Source of the DNA: Limnohabitans sp. Rim8 | GTDB taxonomy: Bacteria > Pseudomonadota > Gammaproteobacteria > Burkholderiales > Burkholderiaceae_C | DNA length: 64,000 nucleotides | Direction: 5' to 3' | NCBI GenBank assembly: GCA_945897795.1 | Contig: CAMDFT010000001.1 | Coordinates: 1 to 64,000 of the forward strand | In this document: in pieces, positions 16,270 to 24,829 of the stretch | Position numbering within the stretch: position 1 is the stretch's first letter | Layout: the number at the start of each line of letters is the position of its first letter | The notes under the pieces: model-generated | The model's database searches: none | Seen by the model: the letters and a program-made list of their open reading frames with translations, nothing else | What the model was told of the DNA's origin: nothing | Position numbers and translations under genes: made by a program

Positions 16270-16362
16270 GGGCGGGTCTTTCGAAGGTTGAACTGTCCTG
16301 CACTCTAGGCACCCACCGCCTGCGGGCCTGTCACTTGGGCGGCTCGCTTTGTACCCCCTCGC

Positions 16363-16368
16363 TACAAT
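16363..16368 (+). promoter_or_regulatory. Probable -10 element upstream of the TPP riboswitch
   Basis: TACAAT lies 12-18 nt before the riboswitch, at a distance suited to a transcript starting just upstream of it. No good -35 hexamer is seen at 17 nt. Confidence 0.4.
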
Positions 16369-16374
16369 AGACGA

Positions 16375-16467
16375 CTTCACCGGGGGTGCCTGGCCGCATG
16401 AGCAGCCTGGGCTGAGACATACCCCTCTCACCTGATCTGGGTTGTGCCAGCGTAGGGAGCGTGATGC
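16375..16467 (+). ncRNA. TPP (thi-box) riboswitch
   Basis: All conserved blocks of the thiamine diphosphate aptamer are present in order: CGGGGGTGCC (16381), GGCTGAGA (16410-16417), ACCC, CCTGATCTGGGT (16431-16442), and GCCAGCGTAGGGA (16446-16458). Outer pairing involves TTCAC before and GTGAT after the core. It lies about 80 nt upstream of thiB, so when TPP is bound it should lower expression of the thiamine uptake operon. No clear intrinsic terminator lies between the aptamer and thiB, which favours control of translation or Rho-dependent termination. Confidence 0.95.
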
Positions 16468-16549
16468 GAATGCCACCCCATCGCCCATGTGCGTTGACCG
16501 GCTTTGCTGTCATGACCCTCGCGGCTTGTTGAGCGAAAGGCAGTTGGCG

Positions 16550-17692
16550 ATGCAAAGGCGGTTTTTGGTGACCGGTACCGGGCTGGCATGGGTGCTGAGC
16601 AGCGCCATGGTCTGGGCTGCGGCAGGGCAGGCGCTGGCACAAAACCCACCCCCAAACCAATCCTCAAGCCCAACGCCAACGCTGCTGCGTGTCATGACGC
16701 ACAGCTCGTTTGATCTGCCCAAACCCTTGCTGGTGCAGTTTGAAAAAGATGCGGGTGTGAAGCTGCAGCTGATCAAAGGCGGCGATGCGGGTGAGATGCT
16801 GAACAAGTTGATCCTGAGCCGTGCCGCGCCCGTGGCCGATGTGGTGTTTGGCATCGACAACACCTTGCTGCCCCGCGCCCTGGCCAGTGGCATCCTCGAC
16901 ACCTACCCCGGCGCGGCCGCTCAAAGCAAAGCCCTGGCGGGCATGGCCGAGGGATCTGCTGCACAACAAGACCTGCCAGCCCCCACTGCCGACAGCGGCG
17001 TGGTGGGTGGGGTGGTGCCGGTGACCCAGGGCTTTGTGAGCCTGAACATCGACAAAGCCTGGTTCCAGAAAAAAGGCCTGGCCCTGCCCCCAAACCTGCA
17101 GGCGCTGGCCCAGCCGGCTTACCGCGATTTGTTGGTGATGCCCAACCCGGCCACCTCCAGCCCCGGCCAAGCGTTTTTGCTGGCCACGGTGGCGGGCTTG
17201 GGCGAAACGGCGGCTTGGGAGTGGTGGGGCCAGATGCGTGCCAACGGCGTGAAAGTGGTCAAGGGCTGGAGCGAAGCGTATTACACCGAGTTCAGCCAAA
17301 ACGGCGGCACCCGGCCCATGGTGGTCAGTTATGCCACCAGCCCTGCCGCCGAGGTGTTCTACAGCAAGGACAAACTGGCCGCATCGCCCACAGCCAATCT
17401 GTTTTTGCCGGGCGGGGTGTTCCGTCAGGTGGAAGGGGCGGCCTTGCTCAAGGGGGCGACGCCATCCGCACGCACGGCGGGCGTGAAGTTCATTGAGTTT
17501 TTGCGTTCTGTGCCGGTGCAGCAGGCGCTGCCAACCAGCATGTGGATGTACGCGGTGCAGCCCGGTGTGCCGCTCGATGCAGTGCTGCAACACGCCCAAG
17601 CGCCCACACATTTTGAGCGATTGCCGCTGCAAACCCTGAGCACGCAAGCCGCCCGCTGGCAGCAGCGCTGGACGCAGGTGGTGCTCAAGTGA
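16550..17692 (+). CDS. thiB: Thiamine ABC transporter, periplasmic binding protein
   Basis: This 380-residue protein is the periplasmic receptor for thiamine or its phosphates. A signal peptide (MQRRFLVTGTGLAWVLSSAM, cut after ALAQ) follows the ATG at 16550, which has AAAGG upstream. The mature part shows VMTHSSFDLPKPLLVQFEKD, ADVVFGIDNTLL and SPGQAFLLATV, as in ThiB/TbpA. The TPP riboswitch upstream and thiP/thiQ downstream settle the function. The family is usually about 330 residues; the excess is a long signal peptide with a proline-rich linker and an insert near residues 120-145. Confidence 0.93.
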   Translation: MQRRFLVTGTGLAWVLSSAMVWAAAGQALAQNPPPNQSSSPTPTLLRVMTHSSFDLPKPLLVQFEKDAGVKLQLIKGGDAGEMLNKLILSRAAPVADVVFGIDNTLLPRALASGILDTYPGAAAQSKALAGMAEGSAAQQDLPAPTADSGVVGGVVPVTQGFVSLNIDKAWFQKKGLALPPNLQALAQPAYRDLLVMPNPATSSPGQAFLLATVAGLGETAAWEWWGQMRANGVKVVKGWSEAYYTEFSQNGGTRPMVVSYATSPAAEVFYSKDKLAASPTANLFLPGGVFRQVEGAALLKGATPSARTAGVKFIEFLRSVPVQQALPTSMWMYAVQPGVPLDAVLQHAQAPTHFERLPLQTLSTQAARWQQRWTQVVLK

Positions 17693-17711
17693 CAGGGCCA
17701 GGGTCTTGGCG

Positions 17712-19397
17712 ATGAATCCCCCAAAGCGGCCAGTTCTGCGCTCAAGGCACAACGCCCTGTGGCTGGCGGCTGTGCCGCTGCTGTTTGCCTTGGTGTTTTT
17801 GGCGCTGCCGGTCGCGCGCTTGCTTTTTGAAGGCTTGTGGGGTGAACCGGTGCCAGGCTTGGCGCTGGCCGACACCGGCCCTTGGTGGCGCGATGCGCAC
17901 CTGCAGTGGCGCGTGGGCTGGACGCTGGTGCAGGCTTTGGTCACCTGCGTGGTTTGTCTGGTGCTGGGTTTGCCCATGGCCTGGGTGCTGGCACGCCTGG
18001 ATTTTGCAGGTCGGCTGTGGTGGCAGCGCGCTTTGCTGCTGCCTTTTGTGGTGCCTACTTTGGTGGCCGCGCTGGGTGTGTTGTCACTTTGGGGGCCACG
18101 CGGTTGGTTGGGCGAGCCTTTGGCGCAAGCGGGTGTGTCTGTGCAAGACGGCCCTTGGTTGCTGCTGCTGGGCAATGTGTTTTTTAACCTGGGTTTGGTG
18201 GTGCGCGCAGGCAGCGACGGCTTGGCGCAGGTCAGCGCCCAACAGGTGGCACTGGCGCGTACCTTGGGGGCCACGCCATGGCGGGCGTTTTGGCGGGTCG
18301 AGTGGCCGGTGGTGGCCCCTTGGTTGGCCTCGGCGGTGTGCTTGGTGTTTTTGTATTGCTTTACCGGCTTTGGCTTGGCTCTGGTGTTGGGTGGACAGCA
18401 CTGGGCCACGGTGGAGGTGGAGATTTACACCCTGATCGCGCACGAGCTGGCGCTGGGGCCGGCGGCGGCCTTGGCCGTGGCCATGCTGGCGCTGACCGGG
18501 GGCGTGGCTTGGGCTTACGCCTGGGTGGAGCGCCGCTTGGCGAATCCGGCGCGCATCACCCCGGTGGCGCGCCGCCCTTTGAGGGGGGCGGGCCAGTGGA
18601 TCTGGGCGCTTTGGGTGCTGGCGCTGGGCACTTGGGGCTTGCTGTGCGGCGCGCCCTTGTTGGCGCTGTTGGGCCAAGGCCTGCGCGCTGCGGTGTGGGG
18701 GCAGGGCGCGGCAGTGTGGGCCGATCCGGACACCTGGTTGGCTTTGCGCAACATGCTGCAGTTCACTGGCATGGCGCTGGTGCTGGCCACGGCTTTGGGT
18801 TTGCTGCATGCACTGGCCGGGCATGCCTTGCGGCCGTGGCCGCGCTGGGCGTTGGCCTGGCGGGCCAGTGCGTATGCGCCCTTGGTGGTGTCGCCGGTGG
18901 CGCTGGCTTTTGGTTTGCTGCTGTTGTACCCGCAGTGGTTGGCCAGCTTGCCGCTTTTGGTTGCGGCTTATGCGTTGCTGGCTTACCCGTTTGTGGCCAA
19001 AGCCCTGACGGCAGCGCTCGACGCCATGCCCGAGCACTACGCCCAAGCCGCCGCCACTTTGGGGGCGCGGCCGCTGCGGGTGTTTTGGCGCGTCACGCTG
19101 CCCCTGGTGGCTTTGGCCTTGCGCCGGGGCGTGGCCTTTGCCGCTGCCACCATGCTGGGCGAGTTTGCGGTTTCGCTTCTGCTGTCGCGCCCCGAGTGGC
19201 TGACCCTGACCACCTTGATCTACCAGCGCTTGGGCCGCCCCGGCTCGGCCAATCTGGACGCGGCGCTGGTGCTGTCGGCCAGCTTGATGCTGTTGGCGCT
19301 GCTGGTGTTTATGGCCATCGAAGGGCGACCCGATCGGGTCGCTTCACAGGCCCGGCGCACGGGCACTGCGGCCAGCGCAACCAACCCTTTGGCCTAA
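17712..19397 (+). CDS. thiP: Thiamine ABC transporter permease
   Basis: This 561-residue inner-membrane permease has two fused BPD_transp_1-type halves, each with about six helices, as in ThiP. The EAA-like coupling loops read LARTLGATPWRAFWRVEWPV in the first half and AAATLGARPLRVFWRVTLPL in the second; they contact ThiQ. The ATG at 17712 is chosen over a TTG six bases earlier. It follows thiB by 19 nt and precedes thiQ by 24 nt under the same riboswitch. The high G+C makes long shadow frames on both strands here. Confidence 0.93.
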   Translation: MNPPKRPVLRSRHNALWLAAVPLLFALVFLALPVARLLFEGLWGEPVPGLALADTGPWWRDAHLQWRVGWTLVQALVTCVVCLVLGLPMAWVLARLDFAGRLWWQRALLLPFVVPTLVAALGVLSLWGPRGWLGEPLAQAGVSVQDGPWLLLLGNVFFNLGLVVRAGSDGLAQVSAQQVALARTLGATPWRAFWRVEWPVVAPWLASAVCLVFLYCFTGFGLALVLGGQHWATVEVEIYTLIAHELALGPAAALAVAMLALTGGVAWAYAWVERRLANPARITPVARRPLRGAGQWIWALWVLALGTWGLLCGAPLLALLGQGLRAAVWGQGAAVWADPDTWLALRNMLQFTGMALVLATALGLLHALAGHALRPWPRWALAWRASAYAPLVVSPVALAFGLLLLYPQWLASLPLLVAAYALLAYPFVAKALTAALDAMPEHYAQAAATLGARPLRVFWRVTLPLVALALRRGVAFAAATMLGEFAVSLLLSRPEWLTLTTLIYQRLGRPGSANLDAALVLSASLMLLALLVFMAIEGRPDRVASQARRTGTAASATNPLA

Positions 19398-19421
19398 TAG
19401 CCAGCACAACCGCTTTGAACC

Positions 19422-20081
19422 ATGCTTGAACTGCGACACATTCACCACCACTGGATCGGCCCCAACGGTCAGCCCCAGCCTTTGCTGAACGACGTGAACT
19501 TGCAAGTGCCACGCGGGCAAACCGTGGCCTTGCTGGGGGCCTCGGGCAGCGGCAAAAGCACGCTGCTCAAAATCATTGCCGGTCTGGAAGCGCCCGAGTC
19601 GGGCAGCGTCTGGCTTGATGGGCAGGACATCACCGCCTGGCCCCCTGAGCGGCGTCGGCTGGCACTGATGTTTCAGGACTATGTGCTGTTTCCGCACCTG
19701 AACGTGCAAGACAACGTGGCCTTTGGCCTGGTGGAGCAAGGTGAGCCGCGTGCCCAGGCACGAGAGCGTGCCAATGGTTTGTTGCAACGCTTTGGCCTGG
19801 CAGGGCGGGGCCGCGACCCGGTGGCCACTTTGTCTGGCGGCGAACAGCAGCGCGTGGCGCTGGCGCGGGCAGTCATCACCGAGCCTCGGGGGCTGTTGCT
19901 CGACGAGCCTTTTTCTGCACTGGACGCCGAGATGCGTGACAGCCTTCGCGCCGAATTTGCCCAGCGCATTGCCGAGCACGGCATGCGCGCAGTTTTGGTC
20001 ACGCACGACGAGGCCGAAGCCCGCGCCATGGCCAGCGCTGCCTGGCGTTTGCAAGGCGGCGCGTTGGTCAGTTTGTGGTGA
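19422..20081 (+). CDS. thiQ: Thiamine ABC transporter ATP-binding protein
   Basis: This 219-residue ATPase drives thiamine import through ThiP. It has Walker A GASGSGKST, Q-loop MFQDYVLFPHL, signature LSGGEQQRVALARAV, Walker B LLLDEPFSALD and switch VTHDEAEA. The length matches ThiQ, which lacks the C-terminal regulatory extension of many importers. It is the last gene of the riboswitch-controlled thiBPQ operon and converges with the exonuclease gene 45 nt downstream. No terminator hairpin with a T run is seen in that gap. Confidence 0.92.
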   Translation: MLELRHIHHHWIGPNGQPQPLLNDVNLQVPRGQTVALLGASGSGKSTLLKIIAGLEAPESGSVWLDGQDITAWPPERRRLALMFQDYVLFPHLNVQDNVAFGLVEQGEPRAQARERANGLLQRFGLAGRGRDPVATLSGGEQQRVALARAVITEPRGLLLDEPFSALDAEMRDSLRAEFAQRIAEHGMRAVLVTHDEAEARAMASAAWRLQGGALVSLW

Positions 20082-20126
20082 TGCGGTGAAGCGCGAGAAC
20101 CGGGGAAACGGGTTGGGGCCGTCGCT

Positions 20127-20720
20127 TCAAAGCCCCAGCGCCTGCCAGACCCGGATGGCGGCATACGCGTCATTGGCGGCGTAGACCAATTGAGCTTCGC
20201 TTAAGCGGGCGTTGGCCCAGTTGCTGGTGGCGGCTTTTTTGGACTTGATGAAGCGCTGGTTGAACAGCACGGCCACCGCGCCCTTGACGCCCATGTCCTT
20301 GCGGTAACCGCGTTCGCGAAAAATGGTGTTGAGCTCCAGGATGCCTTGCGGCTCGATGCCCAGCTTGTGCACGATGCGCTTGCGGTCGTCGCCCAGACCA
20401 AAACCGGCTTTGACAACGCCGCTGCAGGCCAACAATTGGGCAGCAACCGCGCTGCATTCCGGGTCGTGCAACTGAAAAACCCAGGCCCGCTCGGAGGTGG
20501 ACAACTGCAAGATGTGCGGCCCGTCTGACTGCTCGCCCACCTTGAAAGTGGGCTTGGACTCGGTGTCAAACCCCCAGGCAGACGATTGCATGAGGGCATC
20601 CCATGCACTTTGCGCCTGCTGGCCGGTGGTGACGAGTGTGATGCGGTCCAGACCCAGTCGCTCAAAAGGCGGGAGCAGGGCGATGGCGTCTTTGTCGGGA
20701 GTGTGGAGCTGGGTGGACAT
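20127..20720 (-). CDS. RNase D-like 3'-5' exonuclease (DEDDy domain)
   Basis: This 197-residue protein is a single DEDDy exonuclease domain. Exo I reads GFDTES (D52, E54), exo II lies in KAGFGLGDDRK, and exo III in LVYAANDAYAA with the tyrosine and aspartate expected for the DEDDy subgroup. There is no HRDC domain, so it is shorter than RNase D and resembles the stand-alone 3'-5' exonucleases common in beta- and gammaproteobacteria. It likely acts on RNA or DNA ends; the substrate is not known. It is convergent with thiQ and divergent from the Bug gene at 20871, separated by 150 nt. Confidence 0.9.
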   Translation of the reverse strand: MSTQLHTPDKDAIALLPPFERLGLDRITLVTTGQQAQSAWDALMQSSAWGFDTESKPTFKVGEQSDGPHILQLSTSERAWVFQLHDPECSAVAAQLLACSGVVKAGFGLGDDRKRIVHKLGIEPQGILELNTIFRERGYRKDMGVKGAVAVLFNQRFIKSKKAATSNWANARLSEAQLVYAANDAYAAIRVWQALGL

Positions 20721-20870
20721 GGTGCTTCTGAAGGGAAGCCCATCATAGTGGCTGTGCTGTGCGCGGCATGGCTAAACCAAGGTGACACGCGCCTGCTGGG
20801 CCTTGTCAAATAATCATTAGGGTTTGCGGATACTGAAGTTTGTTGGATTCGATTGACAAGGAGACAAGCC

Positions 20871-21848
20871 ATGGTAATGAATTTTTTCAAAGGACTTTCT
20901 GTGTTGTTGGCCCTCGGCTTGTCTGCGGCAACTTGGGCGCAGGGGACTTATCCCCAAAAGCCGGTCACTTTGATCGTGCCATTTCCGGCAGGCGGTATCG
21001 CTGATTTGTCGGCCCGTGCGCTCAAGCCTTCGCTGGACAAAGCTTTGGGCCAGCCGGTGACGATCGTGAACCGGCCAGGGGCCTCGGGTGCCATTGGTGC
21101 GGCTGCGGTCGCCAATGCCACGGCAGACGGTTACACCCTGATGTACACCTTGTCGAGTGTGGCCAGCGTTCCGGAACAGGCCATCCTCAATGGCCAAAAG
21201 GCACCTTTCACGCTGGACCAATTCGTGCCCGTGGCCCGGGTCACCGTGGATGTGGTCAGCTTGGTGGTGCGTGCGGACAGCCCTTACAAAACCTACCAAG
21301 ACTTTGCGGCTGCCTTGAAAGCCAATCCCAAAGGCATGACATATTCGTCCAGCGGTAACTACGGCATCAGCCATTTCCCGGCCGAGATGCTGCTGGCGGC
21401 CACACAAACCGAGGCGCGTCACATACCTTACGCGGGTGGGGCACCCATGTTGACGGCCTTGATGGGCGGCCAGGTCGATTTCAACATCCCTGTTCGCACG
21501 CTCGCCTTGCCGCACGTTCAAAGCGGTCGACTGCGTTATTTGGCCATGTACGGCGCCAAGCGCTGGGCGCAAGCACCGGATGTGCCGACCCTCGCAGAAT
21601 TGGGCGTGCCGATCGACTTTGTGCCTTGGACCGGTTTGTTTGCGCCTGCGGGCACACCCGCCGATGTTTTGGCCGCTTTGCGCCGGGCCTTGCGTGCGGC
21701 ATCTCAGGACAATCAATTCGTCGAGACGGTGGGTAAAAGTTCCGCCGGAGAAATTGCTTACCTGGACGGCAGCGAGCTGGAGACCTTCTGGAAGGCCGAT
21801 CTGGCCCGCACATCCGTCACCATTCAGCGCATCGGACGCATTCAATGA
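20871..21848 (+). CDS. Bug-family substrate-binding protein coupled to a molybdenum hydroxylase
   Basis: This 325-residue periplasmic receptor starts at ATG 20871, seven nt after AAGGAG. A signal peptide (FFKGLSVLLALGLSAATWAQ) precedes the Bug signature KPVTLIVPFPAGGIADLS, followed by IVNRPGASGAIGAA and HIPYAGGAPMLTALMGG. The stop overlaps the start of the molybdopterin subunit gene (ATGA), so receptor and enzyme are translated together. The Bug protein probably captures the hydroxylase substrate or a precursor, perhaps an aromatic or N-heterocyclic acid; this is inferred from the coupling. No tctAB genes are near. Confidence 0.92.
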   Translation: MVMNFFKGLSVLLALGLSAATWAQGTYPQKPVTLIVPFPAGGIADLSARALKPSLDKALGQPVTIVNRPGASGAIGAAAVANATADGYTLMYTLSSVASVPEQAILNGQKAPFTLDQFVPVARVTVDVVSLVVRADSPYKTYQDFAAALKANPKGMTYSSSGNYGISHFPAEMLLAATQTEARHIPYAGGAPMLTALMGGQVDFNIPVRTLALPHVQSGRLRYLAMYGAKRWAQAPDVPTLAELGVPIDFVPWTGLFAPAGTPADVLAALRRALRAASQDNQFVETVGKSSAGEIAYLDGSELETFWKADLARTSVTIQRIGRIQ

Positions 21849-24034
21849 CGGCAGCGGCCCCGCGAGGGTTTACCTTTGACCGCAATGACGGTCGTACGGT
21901 TTTGCCTGGCAATTTGCACACCAACCGCCAATTGGCGCAATGGCTGGATTTCTCTCAGCCAGGTCGGGTGCGTGTCTTCACAGGCAAGGTGGAACTGGGG
22001 CAGGGCATTCTGACGGCCTTGTCCATCATTGCGGCCGATGAACTCGATGTGGATTTGGAACAGGTGCACATCGTCAGTGCCAGCACCCTGGAAGGGCCTG
22101 ACGAGGGCATGACCAGCAGCAGCATTTCAGTCCAGGATTCCGGATCGGCCATTCGCCACGCTTGTGCCGAAGTGCGTTTTCTGGCCCTTCAACAAGCGGC
22201 CCGTCACCATGGCTTGCCCGCCGACACCTTCGGCGTTGAGCAAGGGCGCTTCATGGACGCCCAAGGGCGCGCGCTGGGGGGTTATTGGGATTGGCTCAAG
22301 GACATCAGCCTGCATCGGGAATACGAGGGTTTGGCCCAACCCAAGCCGGTGGACGCGCTCAAGCTGCACGGTCACGGCAAAGTCCGCCGCATTGACCTGT
22401 CTGACAAGATCATGGGCCAGCCCCGGTTCATCCACGATTTGCGCATGCCCGGCATGCGCCACGGGCGGGTCCTGCGCGCGCCATCGCTGACGGCCCAATT
22501 GGCCCATCCCGCGCAACCCGTGCCGGTCGAAGTGTTGGATGCCATGGCCCAGTCTGCCATTGACTTGGTGGTGGATGGGCGCTTTATGGGCATCGTGGCC
22601 GCCTCCGAGCGCGAGGCGGATGCCGCACTGGCCCAGTTGCAAGCGCAAGTGGCTTGGCGCGAGTCGGCCAATTTGCCCGACATGCATGCCTTGGCCGACT
22701 TCCTGCGCAGCGCCCCGCATGAAACCACTTACCCCATTCAAAAAGGGGAAGTCCTTGGCGCTGACGATGACGGGGTGAGCTTGTCCCGTGAATACCTCAA
22801 GCCTTTCATTGCCCACGCCTCGATTGGTCTTTGCTGCGCACTGGCCCAATGGAATGGCCAGACTTTGCAGGTCTGGACCCACAGCCAGGGCATTCAGAAT
22901 CTGCGCGATGACCTGACCAAAGCCTTGGGGCTGGACAAACAGGCGATCGTGATGCGGCATGTGGAAGGGGCCGGATGTTATGGCCACAACGGTGCCGACG
23001 ATGTGGCGTTTGACGCGGCCCTTTTGGCCATGGCCCAGCCGGGTGATCCTGTGCGGGTCGTCTGGTCCCGCTCAGACGAACTGTCGCAAGCGCCGCTGGG
23101 CAGCGCCCACCTGGTCTCGCTCAGGGCCCGTTTGAACGAACAGGGGCGCATCAGCCACTGGCACCATGAACTGTGGGCCAACGGGTACAGCTCCCGGCCG
23201 GGTCGCGCGTTGATTCCCACCTTGCTGGGGGCGTCGCAGCGCGCCCAAGGGCAGCCCGCGCCTATTGCCATCAACCCGCCGCTGGCTGCAGGTGGGGGCT
23301 CGGACCGCAATGCCGTTCCGGGTTATTCGTTTGACAACACCCATGTGGTGAACCACCGGCTGACGGTCATGCCGATTCGAACCTCGGCCATGCGGGCCTT
23401 GGGGGCGTTTGCCAATGTGTTTGCGATCGAGTCCTTCATGGACGAGCTGGCCCATGCCAGCAGACAAGACCCTTTGCAGTTTCGAAAATGGCACATGGAG
23501 GACGCCAGAAGTCTGGCCGTTTTGAATGCCGTGGTCGAGCGCAGCACCTGGTGGCATTTGCCCAAAGCCGAAGGTGTCGGCCACGGGCTGGCCTGGGCCC
23601 GCTACAAAAATACTTCTGCATGGTGCGCTGTGCTGGCACGCGTGCAGGCTGGCGAGACGCTGCGTGTGTTGCAGCTCGATGTGGCCGTTGATGTGGGCCG
23701 TGTGGTGGACTTGGACGGTGTGATCAACCAAACCGAAGGCGGTGCCTTGCAAGGCATGAGCTGGGCCCTGAAAGAGGCCGTTCTGTTTGACCGCACACGC
23801 ATCACGACCCAAAGCTGGGCCGATTACCCCATTTTGCGTTTCAGCGAAGTGCCCGAATTGACCATCCATGTGCTGGACCAACCGGAGCAACCGTCGCTGG
23901 GGGCGGGCGAGTCGGTGCAAGCCCCCGTGGCAGCCGCTTTGGGCAATGCCTTGTTCGATGCCCTGGGGGTGCGTGTTCGCCACTTGCCCTTGTCGCAGGA
24001 CCACATCCTTCAGGCGCTGAATGCGCCGCAATGA
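21845..24034 (+). CDS. Xanthine dehydrogenase-family molybdopterin-binding large subunit
   Basis: This 729-residue protein is the molybdenum-cofactor subunit of a hydroxylase of the isoquinoline 1-oxidoreductase beta (IorB)/nicotinate dehydrogenase type. It opens with VRVFTGKVELGQGILTALS, has SSSISVQDSG and VEGAGCYGHNGADDVAFDAA in the cofactor region, and ends with GAGESVQAPVAAALGNALFD, where the glutamate of GAGE is the likely catalytic base. Such enzymes insert water-derived oxygen into N-heterocycles or aldehydes. There is no Tat signal peptide, so it should be cytoplasmic. The 2Fe-2S partner is two genes downstream, and there is no FAD subunit. Substrate is not determinable. Confidence 0.9.
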   Translation: MTAAAPRGFTFDRNDGRTVLPGNLHTNRQLAQWLDFSQPGRVRVFTGKVELGQGILTALSIIAADELDVDLEQVHIVSASTLEGPDEGMTSSSISVQDSGSAIRHACAEVRFLALQQAARHHGLPADTFGVEQGRFMDAQGRALGGYWDWLKDISLHREYEGLAQPKPVDALKLHGHGKVRRIDLSDKIMGQPRFIHDLRMPGMRHGRVLRAPSLTAQLAHPAQPVPVEVLDAMAQSAIDLVVDGRFMGIVAASEREADAALAQLQAQVAWRESANLPDMHALADFLRSAPHETTYPIQKGEVLGADDDGVSLSREYLKPFIAHASIGLCCALAQWNGQTLQVWTHSQGIQNLRDDLTKALGLDKQAIVMRHVEGAGCYGHNGADDVAFDAALLAMAQPGDPVRVVWSRSDELSQAPLGSAHLVSLRARLNEQGRISHWHHELWANGYSSRPGRALIPTLLGASQRAQGQPAPIAINPPLAAGGGSDRNAVPGYSFDNTHVVNHRLTVMPIRTSAMRALGAFANVFAIESFMDELAHASRQDPLQFRKWHMEDARSLAVLNAVVERSTWWHLPKAEGVGHGLAWARYKNTSAWCAVLARVQAGETLRVLQLDVAVDVGRVVDLDGVINQTEGGALQGMSWALKEAVLFDRTRITTQSWADYPILRFSEVPELTIHVLDQPEQPSLGAGESVQAPVAAALGNALFDALGVRVRHLPLSQDHILQALNAPQ

Positions 24035-24049
24035 CATGGCCTTATTGAC

Positions 24050-24811
24050 ATGACCGCATTGACATCGACCCTGGTGGACATTTGCAGTGCTGGTGCTGGG
24101 CGCGTCTGGTTAGAGCAATGCTTGGCCTTGCCGCAATGGGTGCAAATGGCGCAGTACCGCACACGCTTTGCAGCTTTGCAAAGCACTTTGGACGAGGTGA
24201 ACCGCCGTCTGGAGGAGGGACAAGACTGCCACCTGTGCGTGCTCACCCCCGATGTCATCCGCGGTTTGCAAAGCCGCTGGCCCGATCGCATCGACGCGCT
24301 GGGGTCTTTGGGCCAAGCAGAGACCGGATGGGTGAGCTTGGCAGGCGATGGCCAGTTCTATGATGTCGCCACCGAGCAAGCCTTGCGCCAGACCCTGATG
24401 TCTTTGGACTTGTTGCTGGTGCCGGATCTGCAGCAGTCCTCGGGTGGGCGGCATCTGCAGCGTGTGCTCGACCAACTGGCTATTCCTGCAGCGGACATGC
24501 CCGCCGTGCAGTCCTATGCCGGTGGCGCGCAAGCGGTGGCGGCCTTGTCTGCCCATGCCGGTCAGCGTGTGATGGCCTGCGCCCAGTCCACCGAGGTTCA
24601 AGCGGCGTCTCACGCCCACTATCTGGGCCCTTTTCCGGCCCCGCATGGTTTGTTCACTGAATACGCTGTGGCTGCTGTGCGCCCCCATACAGATAACCAT
24701 GACCCTGAGGCCCAAACGGCCTGGTCAGTGGCCTGCGATCTGGCACGTTACCTGTGCTCACCCAACCAGCAAGCCCAGCGCCAGGCGCTGGGTTTTGTTG
24801 GATTGTCCTGA
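24050..24811 (+). CDS. Solute-binding-like (ModA-like) protein without signal peptide
   Basis: This 253-residue protein resembles the periplasmic binding fold of molybdate-type receptors: a Rossmann-like start, DCHLCVLTPDVIRGL (the usual DVVVLTP-like strand), and LLVPDLQQSSGGRHLQRVLDQL, a phrase common in ModA-like proteins (sSGxhl..vl..lgi). It has no signal peptide or lipobox and so should stay in the cytoplasm. It sits between the large and 2Fe-2S subunits of the hydroxylase, 15 nt after the first and 18 nt before the second. It might help cofactor insertion or bind the substrate or product as a sensor; neither is shown by sequence. Similar proteins are known near xanthine dehydrogenase-type genes. 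Confidence 0.7.
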   Translation: MTALTSTLVDICSAGAGRVWLEQCLALPQWVQMAQYRTRFAALQSTLDEVNRRLEEGQDCHLCVLTPDVIRGLQSRWPDRIDALGSLGQAETGWVSLAGDGQFYDVATEQALRQTLMSLDLLLVPDLQQSSGGRHLQRVLDQLAIPAADMPAVQSYAGGAQAVAALSAHAGQRVMACAQSTEVQAASHAHYLGPFPAPHGLFTEYAVAAVRPHTDNHDPEAQTAWSVACDLARYLCSPNQQAQRQALGFVGLS

Positions 24812-24829
24812 TAGAACCCGAGACAGACC

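Noticed and set aside
16664-18409. A 581-codon open frame on the - strand.
   Set aside because: It is antisense to thiB and thiP and shows low-complexity Arg/Gln/His-rich sequence without any family signature.
18278-19429. A long open frame on the + strand overlapping thiP, read in another phase.
   Set aside because: It is Gly/Arg/Ala-rich with no domain and lies wholly over thiP and thiQ, which have clear motifs; long shadow frames are expected in high G+C DNA.
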